DNA of 64,000 bases, taken from Gari tellinella (taxonomy: Eukaryota > Mollusca > Bivalvia > Cardiida > Psammobiidae). The first letter of the stretch is position 1, and every line of letters starts with the position of its first letter. Where the stretch lies: the NCBI GenBank assembly GCA_922989275.2, contig OV277869.1, positions 23,942,189-24,006,188 on the forward strand, given 5' to 3'. Of this stretch, positions 63,396-64,000 are shown in pieces. Below the pieces are notes generated by a model that did no database searches, was not told where the DNA came from, and saw only the letters and a list, made by a program, of their open reading frames with translations. The position numbers were made by a program, and so were the translations under genes.

Positions 63396-63930
63396 GTAAG
63401 CAAACAGCCCTGAAATGGCTTGTCTTTCCTCTGTACCTTGTTATGCTCTGCAAAGAATTTGGCAAAGTATTTAATATATATCAAAGACACTACGACTGGC
63501 CTTGATCCACACTGTTTGACACCCACATGCATTAAAAGCATTGTATGCAGCTGTGTTATGTACGGTATTTGACCGTGTAGACTAAACTCAGGCACAGAGC
63601 CTGGGATGACAACAGTGCTTGGTATATACACTGTTGCAATCAAATAAGGCAGGTTTTGTCATGGCATGGCTCATAAATATAATTGCCACTTTGTTCATCC
63701 TTCTGTGCTGTCATATTAGGTGAAAGAGCCATTTCAGTCACCCATAGGGTCAGAGAGCTACAAGGGAGGTAAAAATATGTTTTCAAAAGTGTGCTCTTTC
63801 CCGTCAATATCCATAATCTGTACATTTATAGAGGGTAGACTTCATGGGGCTATTTTGATTGCTCAGATAATAGTAACTGGCCACTCGTTGTCTTGGACAA
63901 ATGGATCCCCTTAGCTGCTGTCTCTTGGAA

Positions 63931-64000
63931 TTAACACATTCAACCCTAGCGACGAGTATAGTCGTCATTTACAAACAGTGTACCTGTGAGGATTACACTT
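63931..64000 (+). mobile_element. Family B MITE, left part (cut by window end)
   Basis: TTAACACATTCAACCCTAGC then GACGAGTATAGTCGTCATTT, as at 10440. Confidence 0.8.

Noticed and set aside
63720..63765. Possible CCDC93 exon after a CATATTAG
   Set aside because: The encoded VKEPFQSPIGSESYKGG does not resemble the following part of the CCDC93 family, and the donor-like GGAGGTAAAA is weak.

Overview
This is animal nuclear DNA: AT-rich, with spliced genes, GT-AG introns and dense mobile elements. Several repeat types are ones I associate with bivalve molluscs: RTE-like tandem units with GACCTTGACCT, units with GCCCCACCCACTGGCGGCCAT, and a repeat ending in TAGCTCACC...GGTGAG. My best guess is a bivalve (heterodont type). 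The species cannot be read from the window.

There are two host genes, arranged head to head. On the minus strand is a complete INSIG coding region (insulin-induced gene, ER sterol sensor and SCAP anchor). It has five coding exons between 20093 and 15931 (201 aa), plus a probable non-coding first exon ending at 23291. On the plus strand is the N-terminal half of CCDC93 (subunit of the CCC/Commander endosomal recycling complex). Eleven coding exons lie between 23661 and 63395 (351 aa) and the gene runs off the right end. All exon phases join. The genes share a promoter of at most about 370 bp, with a CCAAT box, an SRE-like TCACACCAC and a CACGTG E-box. The human INSIG2 and CCDC93 genes are also divergent neighbours, so the pairing looks ancient. 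Both proteins act in cholesterol homeostasis.

The rest is mobile DNA. 1-15.9 kb (3' of INSIG) is a gene-free field of short palindromic MITEs and a ~165/335-bp tandem array. 15.9-23.3 kb is INSIG with MITE-filled introns. 23.75-40.39 kb is the 16.6-kb first intron of CCDC93. It holds tandem arrays, a pogo-like element (25153-26128), and a three-layer nest: a piggyBac-like MITE split by a 9.5-kb TA-flanked Tc1/mariner relic (30559-40045), itself split by a 5.9-kb non-LTR retrotransposon (about 33490-39350, minus strand). 40.4-64 kb carries CCDC93 exons 2-11, many with MITEs within 30 bp of a splice site, a 4.0-kb element with 25-bp terminal repeats and six copies of a 16-mer (42160-46124), a 3.6-kb hAT-like element (51241-54876) and a SINE (62683-62963).

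The most unusual pattern is in the MITEs. Two types of 60-75-bp perfect hairpin (type 1 arms CTTAAAGCAGGTTGAAAG, type 2 arms GCAAACAG) recur in elements with quite different ends: TTAA/CCC (piggyBac-like), TA/CAGT (mariner-like) and others. The hairpins look like modules shared among families. In this text family A = TTAA ends + type 1; B = TTAA ends + type 2; C = TA/CAGTGGAGAA ends + type 2; D = CAGGGCTCCAGATAAG ends; E = TA/CAGTAAAACC ends + type 1; F = second TTAA family + type 2; I = ends with CTTGGCC..GTTATTTTTAGA + type 2.
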